From Pseudomonas baetica (GTDB lineage Bacteria > Pseudomonadota > Gammaproteobacteria > Pseudomonadales > Pseudomonadaceae): a stretch of 64,000 bases of DNA. The notes beneath the pieces were generated by a model. It was not told the DNA's origin and did no database searches. It worked only from the letters and a program-made list of their open reading frames with translations. Below are positions 37,191-46,157 of this stretch, piece by piece. The translations under genes were made by a program, and so were the position numbers. The stretch covers positions 1 through 64,000 of the forward strand of contig NZ_JAIHLQ010000033.1 of NCBI RefSeq assembly GCF_019733355.1, read 5' to 3'. Every line of letters begins with the position of its first letter. Position 1 is the first letter of the stretch.

Positions 37191-37281
37191 TGTGGGAGCG
37201 GGCTTGCTCGCGAAGGGGCTGTATCAGCTGACATCAATGTCGCCTGACACACCGCTTTCGCGAGCAAGCCCGCTCCCACAT
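37191..37281. repeat. REP doublet (long-spacer type)
   Basis: Consensus inverted REP arms about 45 bases apart, between the convergent trmL and secB genes. The centre GTATCAGCTGACATCAATGT is shared with the doublet at 49367. Confidence 0.93.
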
Positions 37282-37298
37282 GGGTGTTGCTTAACCGT

Positions 37299-37784
37299 TT
37301 ACTGAACGGTCGGGGTCTCGCCGCTTTCCTGCATGCGCTGCAGCTCTTGCGCGTACAGGGCATCGAAGTTCACCGGAGCCAGCATCAGTGCCGGGAACGA
37401 ACCACGGGTCACCAGGCTGTCCAGGGTTTCACGGGCGTACGGGAACAGGATGTTCGGGCAGAACGCACCCAGGGTGTGGCTCATCGACGATGGGTCGAGG
37501 TTCTTGATCAGGAAGATACCGGCCTGTTGCACTTCAGCGATGAAGGCCACTTCGTCGCCGTTTTTCACGGTCACGGACAGGGTCAGCACGACTTCAAAGA
37601 AATCGCCTTCCAGCTCTTTCTGGCGAGTGTTCAGATCCAGACCGACGCTCGGATCCCACTGCTGGCGGAAGATCGCCGGGCTTTTCGGGGCTTCGAAGGA
37701 CAAGTCGCGTACGTAGATGCGCTGCAAGGAGAATTGCGGTGCGGTTTCTTCTTCGCTGGCTGCAGTGTTCTGTTGGTCAGTCAT
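37299..37784 (-). CDS. secB: protein-export chaperone SecB
   Basis: Cytoplasmic tetrameric chaperone that keeps preproteins unfolded and delivers them to SecA. The 161-residue product has the family motifs FSLQRIYVRDLSFEAP near the N terminus and LFPYARETLDSLVTRGSFPALMLAPVNFDALY near the C terminus. It lies downstream of a rhodanese-grxC pair on the same strand, the order found in many gammaproteobacteria (rhodanese-grxC-secB). Confidence 0.96.
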   Translation of the reverse strand: MTDQQNTAASEEETAPQFSLQRIYVRDLSFEAPKSPAIFRQQWDPSVGLDLNTRQKELEGDFFEVVLTLSVTVKNGDEVAFIAEVQQAGIFLIKNLDPSSMSHTLGAFCPNILFPYARETLDSLVTRGSFPALMLAPVNFDALYAQELQRMQESGETPTVQ

Positions 37785-37840
37785 CTCAGATCCTTTCTGA
37801 TCTTGGGTCTTTAGGGAGTGCTGTACGTGGGTGCAGCCGT

Positions 37841-38095
37841 TCAGGCCTTAAGCAGCGCGTCGAGCTTGCCCGCGCGCTCCAAGGCATACAAATCGTCACA
37901 ACCGCCGATGTGCTTGCTGCCGATCCAGATCTGCGGCACGGACGTGCGTCCGGCTTTCTGGGTCATTTCGGCGCGCACCTGCGGCTTGCCATCGACCTTG
38001 ATCTCTTTGAAGGCCACGCCTTTGTTCGCCAGCAGGTACTTGGCTCGCGAGCAGTAAGGGCAGTAATCGCTGGAGTAGACGATGACTTCGCTCAT
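37841..38095 (-). CDS. grxC: glutaredoxin 3
   Basis: An 84-residue glutaredoxin, a glutathione-dependent thiol-disulfide oxidoreductase. The dithiol active site CPYC is at residues 12-15 (SSDYCPYCSRAK), with the cis-proline TSVPQIWIG and the GGCDDL glutathione-binding turn. It is separated from the upstream rhodanese gene by one base and lies 56 bases from secB, so the three are likely one operon. Confidence 0.95.
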   Translation of the reverse strand: MSEVIVYSSDYCPYCSRAKYLLANKGVAFKEIKVDGKPQVRAEMTQKAGRTSVPQIWIGSKHIGGCDDLYALERAGKLDALLKA

Positions 38096-38096
38096 A

Positions 38097-38510
38097 TCAC
38101 TTCACCAGCGGCAGGTTGTCGCCTTTCCAGCTGGAAATCCCGCCGGACAGCTTGGCGGCGGTGAAGCCGGACTTCAGCAGCTCGCGGGCGTGGGTGCCAG
38201 CGGTCTGGCCCTGGGCGTCGACCAGAATGATGGTCTTGGCCTTGTGTTTTTCCAACTCGCCGATACGAGCAACCAGCTTGTCCTGGGGAATGTTGATCGC
38301 GCCAACGATATGGCCAGCGGCGTAATCTTTCGCCGGACGGATGTCCACCACCACGCCTGCATCTTTATTGACCAGCGCGGTCAGCTCGCCGGTGCTCAGG
38401 CTTTTACCGCCGCCCTGCATCGTGTGCGCCAGCAGCAGAGCCAGCAGTACGACGAAGATACCGACAAGAATGTAGTGGTTAGTGGCAAATTCAATCAGGT
38501 GAGCAACCAT
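38097..38510 (-). CDS. membrane-anchored rhodanese-like protein without catalytic cysteine
   Basis: A 137-residue protein (YibN-like): one N-terminal membrane helix (YILVGIFVVLLALLLAH, 13-29) and a single rhodanese domain (VVVDIRPAKDYAAGHIVGAINIP). At the active-site loop, where sulfurtransferases have Cys, this protein reads ILVDAQGQTAG with Asp98, so sulfur transfer by a persulfide is unlikely. I use the ATG at 38510; an ATG 48 bases upstream is possible, and neither has a strong Shine-Dalgarno. It is the first gene of the rhodanese-grxC-secB set. Confidence 0.87.
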   Translation of the reverse strand: MVAHLIEFATNHYILVGIFVVLLALLLAHTMQGGGKSLSTGELTALVNKDAGVVVDIRPAKDYAAGHIVGAINIPQDKLVARIGELEKHKAKTIILVDAQGQTAGTHARELLKSGFTAAKLSGGISSWKGDNLPLVK

Positions 38511-38663
38511 CGAAGGAGGTTCCAGGGCGTTAAAATGTCGGCCAGTATACACAGCCACTATGGTGGGCCAAACCCCGTCCGGCGGTGACGCCGTCGGAAC
38601 TTCGCTTTAAACTCCTACTCCCTTTTCCATCTCCCCCTTCTTTATTAGCCACGAGTGGATTCC

Positions 38664-40193
38664 ATGACTACCACGCCTAAACCTTTGGTTCTGATGATTC
38701 TCGACGGCTTCGGTCACAGTGACAGCCACGAATCCAATGCCGTTTATGCGGCGAAAAAGCCTGTACTCGATCACCTTTGGGCCACCGTACCAAACGGTTT
38801 GATCTCGGGCAGCGGCATGGACGTCGGCCTGCCGGACGGTCAGATGGGCAACTCCGAAGTCGGCCACATGAACCTCGGCGCCGGTCGCGTGGTGTATCAG
38901 GACTTCACCCGAGTGACCAAATCGATCCGCGACGGCGAGTTCTTCGAGAACCCGACCCTCTGCGCCGCAGTGGATAAAGCCGTGGCCGCCGGCAAAGCCG
39001 TGCATTTCATGGGCCTGCTGTCCGATGGCGGCGTACACAGCCATCAGGATCACCTGATCGCCATGGCCGAACTGGCCTTCAAGCGCGGCGCTGAAAAAAT
39101 CTACCTGCACGCCTTCCTCGACGGCCGCGACACCCCACCAAAAAGCGCCGCTTCGTCGATCGAACTGCTCGATGCGACGTTCAAAGCGCTCGGCAAGGGA
39201 CGCATCGCCAGCATCGTCGGCCGCTACTTCGCCATGGACCGTGACAACCGCTGGGATCGTGTATCCCAGGCCTACAACCTGATCGTCGACGGCCACAGCG
39301 AATTCAACGCTGCGACCGCTCAGCAAGGCCTGGAAGCGGCTTATACACGCGGCGAGAGCGACGAATTCGTCAAAGCCACCACCATTGGCGAGCCGGTGAA
39401 GGTCGAAGACGGCGACGCGATGGTGTTCATGAACTTCCGCGCCGACCGCGCCCGCGAGCTGACTCGCGTGTTCGTTGAAGACGACTTCAAGGAATTCGAG
39501 CGCGCCCGCCAACCCAAACTGGCCGGTTTCGTGATGCTGACCCAGTACGCCGCGAGCATTCCGGCACCATCGGCTTTCGCCCCCGGCAGCCTGGAAAACG
39601 TGCTAGGCGACTATCTGGCGAAAAACGGTAAAACCCAACTGCGCATCGCTGAAACCGAAAAATACGCGCACGTGACCTTCTTCTTCTCCGGCGGTCGCGA
39701 AGAACCGTTTCCCGGCGAAGAGCGCATCCTGATCCCGTCGCCGAAAGTCGCCACGTACGACCTGCAGCCGGAAATGAGCGCGCCTGAGGTGACCGATCGC
39801 ATCGTCGACGCCATCGAAAACCAGCGTTACGACGTGATCGTGGTCAACTACGCCAACGGCGACATGGTCGGCCACAGTGGCGTGTTCGACGCGGCGGTGA
39901 AGGCAGTTGAATGCCTCGACACCTGCGTCGGCCGCATCGTCGAAGCACTGGAAAAGGTCGGCGGCGAAGCACTGATCACTGCCGACCACGGCAACTGCGA
40001 AAAAATGTCCGACGAAGAAACCCACCAGGCGCACACCGCGCACACCACCGAGCCAGTGCCGTTCATTTATGTCGGCAAGCGCCACCTCACGGTCCGTGAA
40101 GGCGGCGTGCTGGCGGATGTGGCGCCGACCATGCTGAAACTGCTGGGCCTGGAAAAACCCGCTGAAATGACGGGGACGTCGATTCTGGTATAA
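38664..40193 (+). CDS. gpmI: 2,3-bisphosphoglycerate-independent phosphoglycerate mutase
   Basis: Interconverts 3- and 2-phosphoglycerate with two Mn2+ ions. The 509-residue product has the alkaline-phosphatase-fold metal segment LMILDGFG near the N terminus, the phosphoserine loop MGNSEVGHMNLGAGR, and the distal metal ligands NYANGDMVGHSG and TADHGNCEKM. The ATG at 38664 gives the usual N terminus (MTTTPKPLVLMILDG); the ATG at 38655 adds three residues. Divergent from the rhodanese operon. Confidence 0.97.
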   Translation: MTTTPKPLVLMILDGFGHSDSHESNAVYAAKKPVLDHLWATVPNGLISGSGMDVGLPDGQMGNSEVGHMNLGAGRVVYQDFTRVTKSIRDGEFFENPTLCAAVDKAVAAGKAVHFMGLLSDGGVHSHQDHLIAMAELAFKRGAEKIYLHAFLDGRDTPPKSAASSIELLDATFKALGKGRIASIVGRYFAMDRDNRWDRVSQAYNLIVDGHSEFNAATAQQGLEAAYTRGESDEFVKATTIGEPVKVEDGDAMVFMNFRADRARELTRVFVEDDFKEFERARQPKLAGFVMLTQYAASIPAPSAFAPGSLENVLGDYLAKNGKTQLRIAETEKYAHVTFFFSGGREEPFPGEERILIPSPKVATYDLQPEMSAPEVTDRIVDAIENQRYDVIVVNYANGDMVGHSGVFDAAVKAVECLDTCVGRIVEALEKVGGEALITADHGNCEKMSDEETHQAHTAHTTEPVPFIYVGKRHLTVREGGVLADVAPTMLKLLGLEKPAEMTGTSILV

Positions 40194-40223
40194 GCCACGA
40201 ATAGCCAAGGCACCGCAAAACCC

Positions 40224-40313
40224 TGTGGGAGCGAGCCTGCTCGCGAATGCGCAGTGTCAGTCAACATCAACGCTGCTGACACACCGTATTCGCGAGCAAG
40301 CCCGCTCCCACAT
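40224..40313. repeat. REP doublet (long-spacer type, mixed arms)
   Basis: Inverted REP arms about 45 bases apart between gpmI and envC. The left arm is of the GAGCCTGCTCGCG variant while the right arm is the GGGCTTGCTCGCG type, so the stem has a few mismatches. Confidence 0.88.
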
Positions 40314-40436
40314 TGGTTTTGCGCTATTTTCAATAGCGAATCGGCTCCAGTTATCACACAGCCCCAATTGGGCGTTTTTTTTGCAGCGTCGGGCGGGCAT
40401 ACTAGGCCGTCCCTTACCCTGGTACCGCCCGCCCCT

Positions 40437-41723
40437 ATGCTTCGCGTCCTGATCGCCCTTGCTCTGACATGCCTGCTCCAAACGGCCTTCGCTGACGAGC
40501 GCGCGCAAACTCAACAGCAACTGGACGCCACGCGTCAGGACATTGCCGAGCTGAAAAAGCTGCTGGGCAAACTCCAGGAAGAAAAATCCGGCGTGCAGAA
40601 GGAGCTCAAGGGCACCGAAACCGAGATGGGCAAGCTGCAGAAGCAAGTCGATGCCCTGCAGAAAGAACTGCGCAAGAGCGAATCCGAGCTGCAGCGGCTC
40701 GATGAGGAGAAAAAAAAACTCCAGAGCGCGCGCACTGAACAGCAGCGACTGATCGCGATCCAGGCCCGAGCGGCCTACCAGAACGGTCGCCAGGAATATC
40801 TCAAACTGCTGCTCAACCAGCAGAATCCCGAAAAATTCGCCCGTACCCTCACCTATTACGATTATCTGAGCCAGGCCCGCCTGGAGCAGTTGAAGAACTT
40901 CAACGAAACCCTGCGCCAACTGGCCAGTGTCGAAAAAGACATCGCCATGCAACAAGCGCAGTTGCTGGTACAGAAAAGCAGCCTGGACACCCAGCGCGAA
41001 GAGCTGGAAAAAGTCCGCAATGAACGCCAGCAAGTCCTCGCCAAACTCAACGAAGACGTGAAAGCACGCGATCAGAAACTCGCCGCTCGCGAGCAAGATC
41101 AGGCAGACCTGTCTAAAGTCCTTAAAACCATTGAAGAAACTCTGGCCCGCCAGGCCCGTGAGGCAGAAGAGGCGCGTCACAAAGCGCTGATCGCCCAGCA
41201 GGAAGCAGAAAAAAAGCGTTTGCGTGAGGCGCAAGCTGAAAACAGCGATGCCCCACGCAAACCCGCCAGATCAACCTCCGGCCCTTTGGTGTCCAGCCGC
41301 GGCGAGACCTTCGGTGGCCCTTTTGCTGCAACCCGGGGAAAACTTCCTTGGCCGGTTGATGGTCGACTGCTGGCACGCTTCGGTGAAAGCCGTGGCGATG
41401 ATGCCCGCACCAAATGGGACGGCGTGATGATCAGCGCCTCCGCCGGCAGCCAAGTGCATGCCGTGCATGGCGGGCGCGTGGTATTCGCCGACTGGTTGCG
41501 CGGTGCCGGGCTGCTGGTGATCCTCGATCATGGCAACGGGTTTCTGAGTCTTTACGGTCACAACCAGACGCTGCTCAAGTCAGCCGGTGACGTGGTAAAA
41601 GCCGGTGAGTCCATCTCCACTGTGGGTAATAGTGGCGGCCAGGACACACCCGCACTGTATTTCGCAATTCGTCAGCAGGGTCACCCGAGTGATCCGGCGC
41701 AATGGTGCCGCGCGCAAGGATAG
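40437..41723 (+). CDS. envC: murein hydrolase activator EnvC
   Basis: Periplasmic activator of the amidases AmiA/AmiB at the division septum. The 428-residue product from the ATG at 40437 has a signal peptide (MLRVLIALALTCLLQTAFA), a long coiled coil (about residues 22-265, rich in Gln, Glu and Lys) and a C-terminal LytM/M23 domain. The domain is degenerate: the first HxxxD motif reads KWDGV and the HLH-type motif reads ALYFAIR, as expected for EnvC-type activators without hydrolase activity. It lies 34 bases upstream of ctpA and probably shares its transcript. Confidence 0.92.
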   Translation: MLRVLIALALTCLLQTAFADERAQTQQQLDATRQDIAELKKLLGKLQEEKSGVQKELKGTETEMGKLQKQVDALQKELRKSESELQRLDEEKKKLQSARTEQQRLIAIQARAAYQNGRQEYLKLLLNQQNPEKFARTLTYYDYLSQARLEQLKNFNETLRQLASVEKDIAMQQAQLLVQKSSLDTQREELEKVRNERQQVLAKLNEDVKARDQKLAAREQDQADLSKVLKTIEETLARQAREAEEARHKALIAQQEAEKKRLREAQAENSDAPRKPARSTSGPLVSSRGETFGGPFAATRGKLPWPVDGRLLARFGESRGDDARTKWDGVMISASAGSQVHAVHGGRVVFADWLRGAGLLVILDHGNGFLSLYGHNQTLLKSAGDVVKAGESISTVGNSGGQDTPALYFAIRQQGHPSDPAQWCRAQG

Positions 41724-41757
41724 GCGTTGAGTCACCAACTTTAGGAGTTCGTTCGAC

Positions 41758-43077
41758 ATGCTGCATTTGTCCCGTCTTACCTCGCTGGCCCTGACGATCG
41801 CCCTGGTGATCGGCGCGCCTCTGGCGTTCGCCGCTCAGCCGGCCCCGGTCATCGCTCCGGCAGGCACTGCCGCGACCTCCAAGGCCCCGCTGCCGCTGGA
41901 AGAGTTGCGCACCTTTGCCGAGGTCATGGACCGGATCAAAGCCGCTTATGTCGAGCCGGTGGACGACAAGACGCTGCTGGAAAACGCCATCAAGGGCATG
42001 CTCAGCAATCTTGATCCGCACTCCGCCTATCTGGGTCCTGAAGACTTTACGGAATTGCAGGAAAGCACCAGCGGTGAGTTCGGCGGTCTGGGTATCGAAG
42101 TCGGCTCCGAAGACGGTTTCATCAAAGTCGTCTCGCCTATCGACGACACGCCCGCATCGAAGGCCGGTATCAAGGCCGGTGACTTCATCGTCAAGATCAA
42201 CGGCCAGCCGACTCGCGGCCAGACCATGACCGAAGCCGTGGACAAGATGCGCGGCAAGATCGGCCAGAAAATCACCCTGACCCTGGTGCGCGACGGCGGG
42301 ACGCCGTTCGACGTGACCCTGGCGCGCGCGGTGATTCAAGTGAAGAGCGTCAAGGCGCAGTTGCTGGAATCGGGTTATGGCTACATTCGCATCACCCAGT
42401 TCCAGGTCAAGACCGGCGAAGAGGTTTCCAAGGCCCTGATCAAGATGCGCAAGGACAATGGCAAGAAGCTCAGCGGTATCGTTCTTGACCTGCGTAACAA
42501 CCCAGGTGGCGTGCTGCAGGCGGCGGTGGAAGTGGTCGACCACTTCATCACCAAAGGCCTGATCGTCTACACCAAAGGCCGGATCGCCAACTCCGAACTG
42601 CGCTTCTCCGCCACAGGCAAGGACGAAAGCGAAGCGGTGCCGATGGTCGTGCTGATCAACGGTGGCAGCGCCTCGGCCTCGGAAATCGTCGCCGGCGCCC
42701 TGCAGGATCAGAAACGCGCCGTGATCATGGGCACCACCAGTTTCGGCAAAGGTTCGGTTCAGACCGTACTGCCGCTGAACAACGACCGCGCGCTGAAGAT
42801 CACCACTGCCCTGTACTACACGCCAAACGGCCGCTCGATCCAGGCTCAGGGCATCGTCCCGGACATCGAAGTGCGCAAGGCGAAGATCACCAATGAGGCG
42901 GATGGCGATTACTTCAAGGAAGCCGATCTGCAAGGCCACTTGAGCAACGGTAACGGCGGCGCCGACAAACCGACCAAATCCGGCACAAAAGCCAAGGCCA
43001 TGCCGCAGGATGACGATTATCAGTTGGCCCAGGCCCTGAGCCTGCTCAAAGGCCTGAGCATTACGTCCGGCCGTTGA
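41758..43077 (+). CDS. ctpA: carboxy-terminal processing protease (S41 family)
   Basis: Periplasmic serine protease of 439 residues: signal peptide, N-terminal helical part, PDZ domain (about 95-180, GLGIEVGSEDGFIKVVSPI), and an S41 catalytic domain. The likely Ser/Lys dyad is Ser306 in GGSASASE and Lys331 in TSFGKGSVQ, 25 residues apart as in Prc. Such CTPs degrade peptidoglycan hydrolases and other envelope proteins. Gene order envC-ctpA-yibQ is conserved in pseudomonads and fits a cell-wall role. Confidence 0.95.
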   Translation: MLHLSRLTSLALTIALVIGAPLAFAAQPAPVIAPAGTAATSKAPLPLEELRTFAEVMDRIKAAYVEPVDDKTLLENAIKGMLSNLDPHSAYLGPEDFTELQESTSGEFGGLGIEVGSEDGFIKVVSPIDDTPASKAGIKAGDFIVKINGQPTRGQTMTEAVDKMRGKIGQKITLTLVRDGGTPFDVTLARAVIQVKSVKAQLLESGYGYIRITQFQVKTGEEVSKALIKMRKDNGKKLSGIVLDLRNNPGGVLQAAVEVVDHFITKGLIVYTKGRIANSELRFSATGKDESEAVPMVVLINGGSASASEIVAGALQDQKRAVIMGTTSFGKGSVQTVLPLNNDRALKITTALYYTPNGRSIQAQGIVPDIEVRKAKITNEADGDYFKEADLQGHLSNGNGGADKPTKSGTKAKAMPQDDDYQLAQALSLLKGLSITSGR

Positions 43078-43079
43078 GG

Positions 43080-43856
43080 ATGTCTTTGCGTTTCGTCTTC
43101 GTCCTGTTGTGCTGTCTGGCGGGCGCTGTGCAAGCAGAGCCCGCCAGCTCAACGCCTCACAAAGCCTACCTGACACTGATCATCGACGATCTGGGGCAAA
43201 ACCTGCCCCGGGATCGCCGTGTGCTTGCGCTACCCGGCCCGGTGACCACCGCGATCATGCCCGACACGCCGCATGCCACCGAGTTTGCCCGCGAAGCCCA
43301 TCGCGCTGGCAAGATCGTTATCCTGCACATGCCCATGGATCCCGCGACCGGACCCTACGCCTGGCTTCCGGAACTGCCTATCGAAGAACTTGAGAAACGC
43401 CTGAACGCCGCCTTCAAAAAGGTCCCTTACGCGGTCGGCATCAATAACCACATGGGTAGCCGCATGACATCCCAACCGGCGGCGATGGCGTGGCTGATGG
43501 GCGAGTTGCAGCGCCGGCACAAATTCTTCGTCGACAGTCGCACCAGCGCGCAGACAGTGGCCGCACAACAAGCACAGAAGATTGATCTGGCGAGTGTTTC
43601 GCGGGATGTATTCCTTGATGACGAACGTACTGAAGCGGCGATCTTCACGCAGTTGCAGACTGCGATCACCCTGGCCCGCAAGCAGGGTTCGGCGGTCATG
43701 ATCGGCCACCCTTATCCACAGACCCTCGCCGTGCTGGAGCGCGAACTGCCCAAACTCAGAGCCCAGGGCATCGAGTGGATCGACATCAAGCAGATGATCA
43801 GTGTGCGCAGTAACCGCGCCATGGTTGGCCATGGCAAAGACGGTATTTATCGGTAA
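43080..43856 (+). CDS. divergent polysaccharide deacetylase family protein (YibQ-like)
   Basis: A 258-residue exported protein with a signal peptide (MSLRFVFVLLCCLAGAVQA) and the divergent polysaccharide deacetylase domain: ITLIIDDLGQN-like start (LTLIIDDLG), LPGPVTTAIMP, HMPMDP and NNHMGSRMT. The ATG at 43080 follows the ctpA stop directly; a TTG two codons upstream would overlap it. It is likely translated from the ctpA message. The substrate is unknown; peptidoglycan or another envelope glycan is plausible. Confidence 0.88.
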   Translation: MSLRFVFVLLCCLAGAVQAEPASSTPHKAYLTLIIDDLGQNLPRDRRVLALPGPVTTAIMPDTPHATEFAREAHRAGKIVILHMPMDPATGPYAWLPELPIEELEKRLNAAFKKVPYAVGINNHMGSRMTSQPAAMAWLMGELQRRHKFFVDSRTSAQTVAAQQAQKIDLASVSRDVFLDDERTEAAIFTQLQTAITLARKQGSAVMIGHPYPQTLAVLERELPKLRAQGIEWIDIKQMISVRSNRAMVGHGKDGIYR

Positions 43857-43934
43857 CACCCTGATACGTTGCTCAATACATAGTTACCGCCAGACACCTG
43901 GCCCAATTCCCGATAGTGAGACCTGCAACAGGTC

Positions 43935-43952
43935 GCGACTCCGCTGAGTCGC
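43935..43952 (+). terminator. possible hairpin terminator after the envC-ctpA-yibQ unit
   Basis: GCGACT-CCGCTG-AGTCGC stem-loop followed by CTTTCT, between yibQ and the Vps62-like gene. The stem is only six bases and the T-run is short, so this is a weak call. Confidence 0.35.
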
Positions 43953-43974
43953 CTTTCTACTTTCAGGATTGACT

Positions 43975-45348
43975 ATGACGACCCACGAACCAATCCCCTC
44001 GCCCGCAGGGCAGGTTGACTCCATAAAGATCGATAACCTTCTGATCAACTTCACGACGGAGTTTCTCCGGGTCTGGGATACCGCCGGCCTGCGTACAAAA
44101 CCGGCCGCGTTCTGGCACCCCACTCCTGCCCCCGACCTACTGCCAGGCTATTTCCCCTTGGGCGATGTTGCCGCTGTCGGCCATGGCAATATCAACGGAA
44201 AAAGGGTGGTGGTTGTGGCTCGCGAAGCTGACACACCCAGCGCTGACCCCAGCAAAGGCAAGGCACTGCGCCGCCCCGACGATTTCGAGTTGATCTGGAA
44301 AGATGCAGGTTCGAGATCGAAGAGAGACCTCTCGATTTGGCGGCCGATCCCCCCCGAAGGCTACGTGGCGCTGGGTTCGGTCTGTTCAAACGACCACGAA
44401 AAACCTTCGTTCAACGCTGTTCGTTGCGTCCGCGCCGATCTGGTGATCGCGTCAGCGACCAGCGAACCGGCATGGAACGACAAGGGGAGCGGTGCACGAC
44501 AAAGCATCAGCGCCTGGCATGCCGTTCCGCCAACCGCCGCAACAGGTGAAATCCACCTGGCCCCCAGCACCTTTGTGGGATTTTCCGGTTACACAAAACC
44601 CGAGAGTTTCCTCGTCTACTCGCTACGCATGCAGATCCCGATCACGGTCAATCCGAAGCCTGCGGCCCCCCTGCTTTGCGGGGAAGTACCGACCCAGCCA
44701 GAGGCACCGGATCAGCCTACCTATATCGCCAGACTTCCGTGGTTCACGATAAAAGACCCTCTGCTGTCGCCACTCGAGCAGCTAAGTAGATCGCCCTTCT
44801 ATCTTCTGGAGCGCACGGATCAGTATTTGCTCGTCGGCCATGCCCACAACACCGAAAACGAGAGCAGGACGTTCAGGTGGGTAGCGCCTCGTGCGCAGCG
44901 AGCTGGAAGCCTGCGGTCATTCACCCACAACACCTCTGTCGAATTTGGTGCTCAATGGCAAACCAACTTGCCCAACCCATTCCTGTTTTCGGCAAGGCTG
45001 AACCATGATTTCACCCAGTGCGAAATACACTCGAACGAATGGCTCAACGCAGTTGCCATTGACGTTGTAGCGGTCGTGGACAAACAAAAGTCCGTGGCGA
45101 TTTACCTGATTCAGAGCGATTACAGACTGCTGCGTACCGATGGCACACCGGTGACCAGTGGTTTCAGTTACACCGATGGCAACAGCTTGCACATCAGCCA
45201 GTACGTACCTGAAAAGCCTGAAGTCATTGTCGTTCCCGAGCAGGAACCAGAAGCGGAAATGACCATCGACACTCAGGCAACAAACGACGAACCCGCCGCC
45301 CCGTTACCCGAGCCAGAATTGCCGACGGCTACAGATACCGCGCCATGA
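43975..45348 (+). CDS. Vps62-like (DUF946) protein
   Basis: A 457-residue protein related to the Vps62/DUF946 family known mainly from fungi and plants. Repeating segments read FWHPTPAPDLLPGYFPLGDVA and IWRPIPPEGYVALGSV, i.e. [FI]WxPxPPxGYxxLG(D/S)V, with AWHAVPPTAATGEIHLAP as a further copy and YLLVGHAHNTE in the C-terminal half. No signal peptide is evident. The C terminus is acidic and Pro-rich (EQEPEAEMT to the end). The ATG at 43975 has AGGA about six bases upstream. Its last 20 bases overlap the convergent binding-protein gene. Bacterial function unknown. Confidence 0.75.
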   Translation: MTTHEPIPSPAGQVDSIKIDNLLINFTTEFLRVWDTAGLRTKPAAFWHPTPAPDLLPGYFPLGDVAAVGHGNINGKRVVVVAREADTPSADPSKGKALRRPDDFELIWKDAGSRSKRDLSIWRPIPPEGYVALGSVCSNDHEKPSFNAVRCVRADLVIASATSEPAWNDKGSGARQSISAWHAVPPTAATGEIHLAPSTFVGFSGYTKPESFLVYSLRMQIPITVNPKPAAPLLCGEVPTQPEAPDQPTYIARLPWFTIKDPLLSPLEQLSRSPFYLLERTDQYLLVGHAHNTENESRTFRWVAPRAQRAGSLRSFTHNTSVEFGAQWQTNLPNPFLFSARLNHDFTQCEIHSNEWLNAVAIDVVAVVDKQKSVAIYLIQSDYRLLRTDGTPVTSGFSYTDGNSLHISQYVPEKPEVIVVPEQEPEAEMTIDTQATNDEPAAPLPEPELPTATDTAP

Positions 45349-46084
45349 TGTCGTCCACCACGCCTTCTTTGCGCAGTTGGTCCAGTGCGGCCTGAAGCCT
45401 GGCAACGACTTCGTCCGAGACATCTTTGTTCAATGCCAGATACAACTGCGCACTGTTGAAGCGCAGCACGGTCTTGAGTCCGCTCACACCATCCTGCCGC
45501 GCCAGATAACGCCCGGCAGGATCACCCGTAGCCCATAGGTCGATCTGGCCGCTGACCAGCTTCTTGGCGTTGTCCTGATCGCGCAGTACGACCACCGGCT
45601 TCAAGCCTTGTTTGGTCAGCGTCTCGGCAATCGCGTCGCCCTTGTAGGCGCCGATCTTGTACTTGCGTGCGTCATTGAGCGTTTCGAGGGTGATCTTGCT
45701 GTCAGCCTTGGCCAACATGATCCAGTCGTCGGGGCCGATCGGGCCGACCCATTTGAAGAGCCTCTCGCGATCCGGCAGTCGCGCCATCACGAAGGCACCG
45801 TATCCGGGATTTTCCAGCGCCAGTTTGTACACTCGCTCCCAAGGGAAGCGCAGGGTCAGGCTGTAAGTAATGCCGGCACGCTGGAACATCTCGCGCACGA
45901 TATCGGTAGCGATACCGTTGATGTTCTCGCCCTGGGCGAAGTTCTTGCCGTTCTTCGCCATGTTGTAAGGCGGGAAGTTTTCGGTGAGAAGCACCAGATC
46001 GGTGTCGGGACTGGTTTCGGCCCGGGCCGAGTTGAGCAACAACACAGAGGCACTGGCGAGAACAAGAAGCAGGCGTTTGATCAT
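45329..46084 (-). CDS. periplasmic solute-binding protein (family 3), orphan
   Basis: A 251-residue protein with a signal peptide (MIKRLLLVLASASVLLLNSARA) and an extracellular solute-binding family 3 domain (LVLLTENFPPYNMAKNG, GIATDIVREMFQRAGITYSL). No permease or ATPase gene is adjacent, so it may work with a transporter elsewhere or act as a ligand sensor. It is 73 bases downstream of hisF on the same strand but need not be part of the his operon. The ligand is not predictable. Confidence 0.85.
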   Translation of the reverse strand: MIKRLLLVLASASVLLLNSARAETSPDTDLVLLTENFPPYNMAKNGKNFAQGENINGIATDIVREMFQRAGITYSLTLRFPWERVYKLALENPGYGAFVMARLPDRERLFKWVGPIGPDDWIMLAKADSKITLETLNDARKYKIGAYKGDAIAETLTKQGLKPVVVLRDQDNAKKLVSGQIDLWATGDPAGRYLARQDGVSGLKTVLRFNSAQLYLALNKDVSDEVVARLQAALDQLRKEGVVDDIMARYL

Positions 46085-46157
46085 GTCGGGCTACCGGAAT
46101 CCATGGCGTGCCCAAGAGTGCCTTGGGTACGCCATGCTGTCCACTGGCCTGTACGGT

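Noticed and set aside
40437..41723. Loss of catalytic residues in the M23 domain as a sign of gene decay
   Set aside because: Degenerate LytM domains are the normal state in EnvC-type amidase activators, so this is expected rather than unusual.
41758..43077. Possibility that the ctpA product is inactive
   Set aside because: Ser306 and Lys331 are both present with the expected 25-residue spacing, so the protease looks competent.
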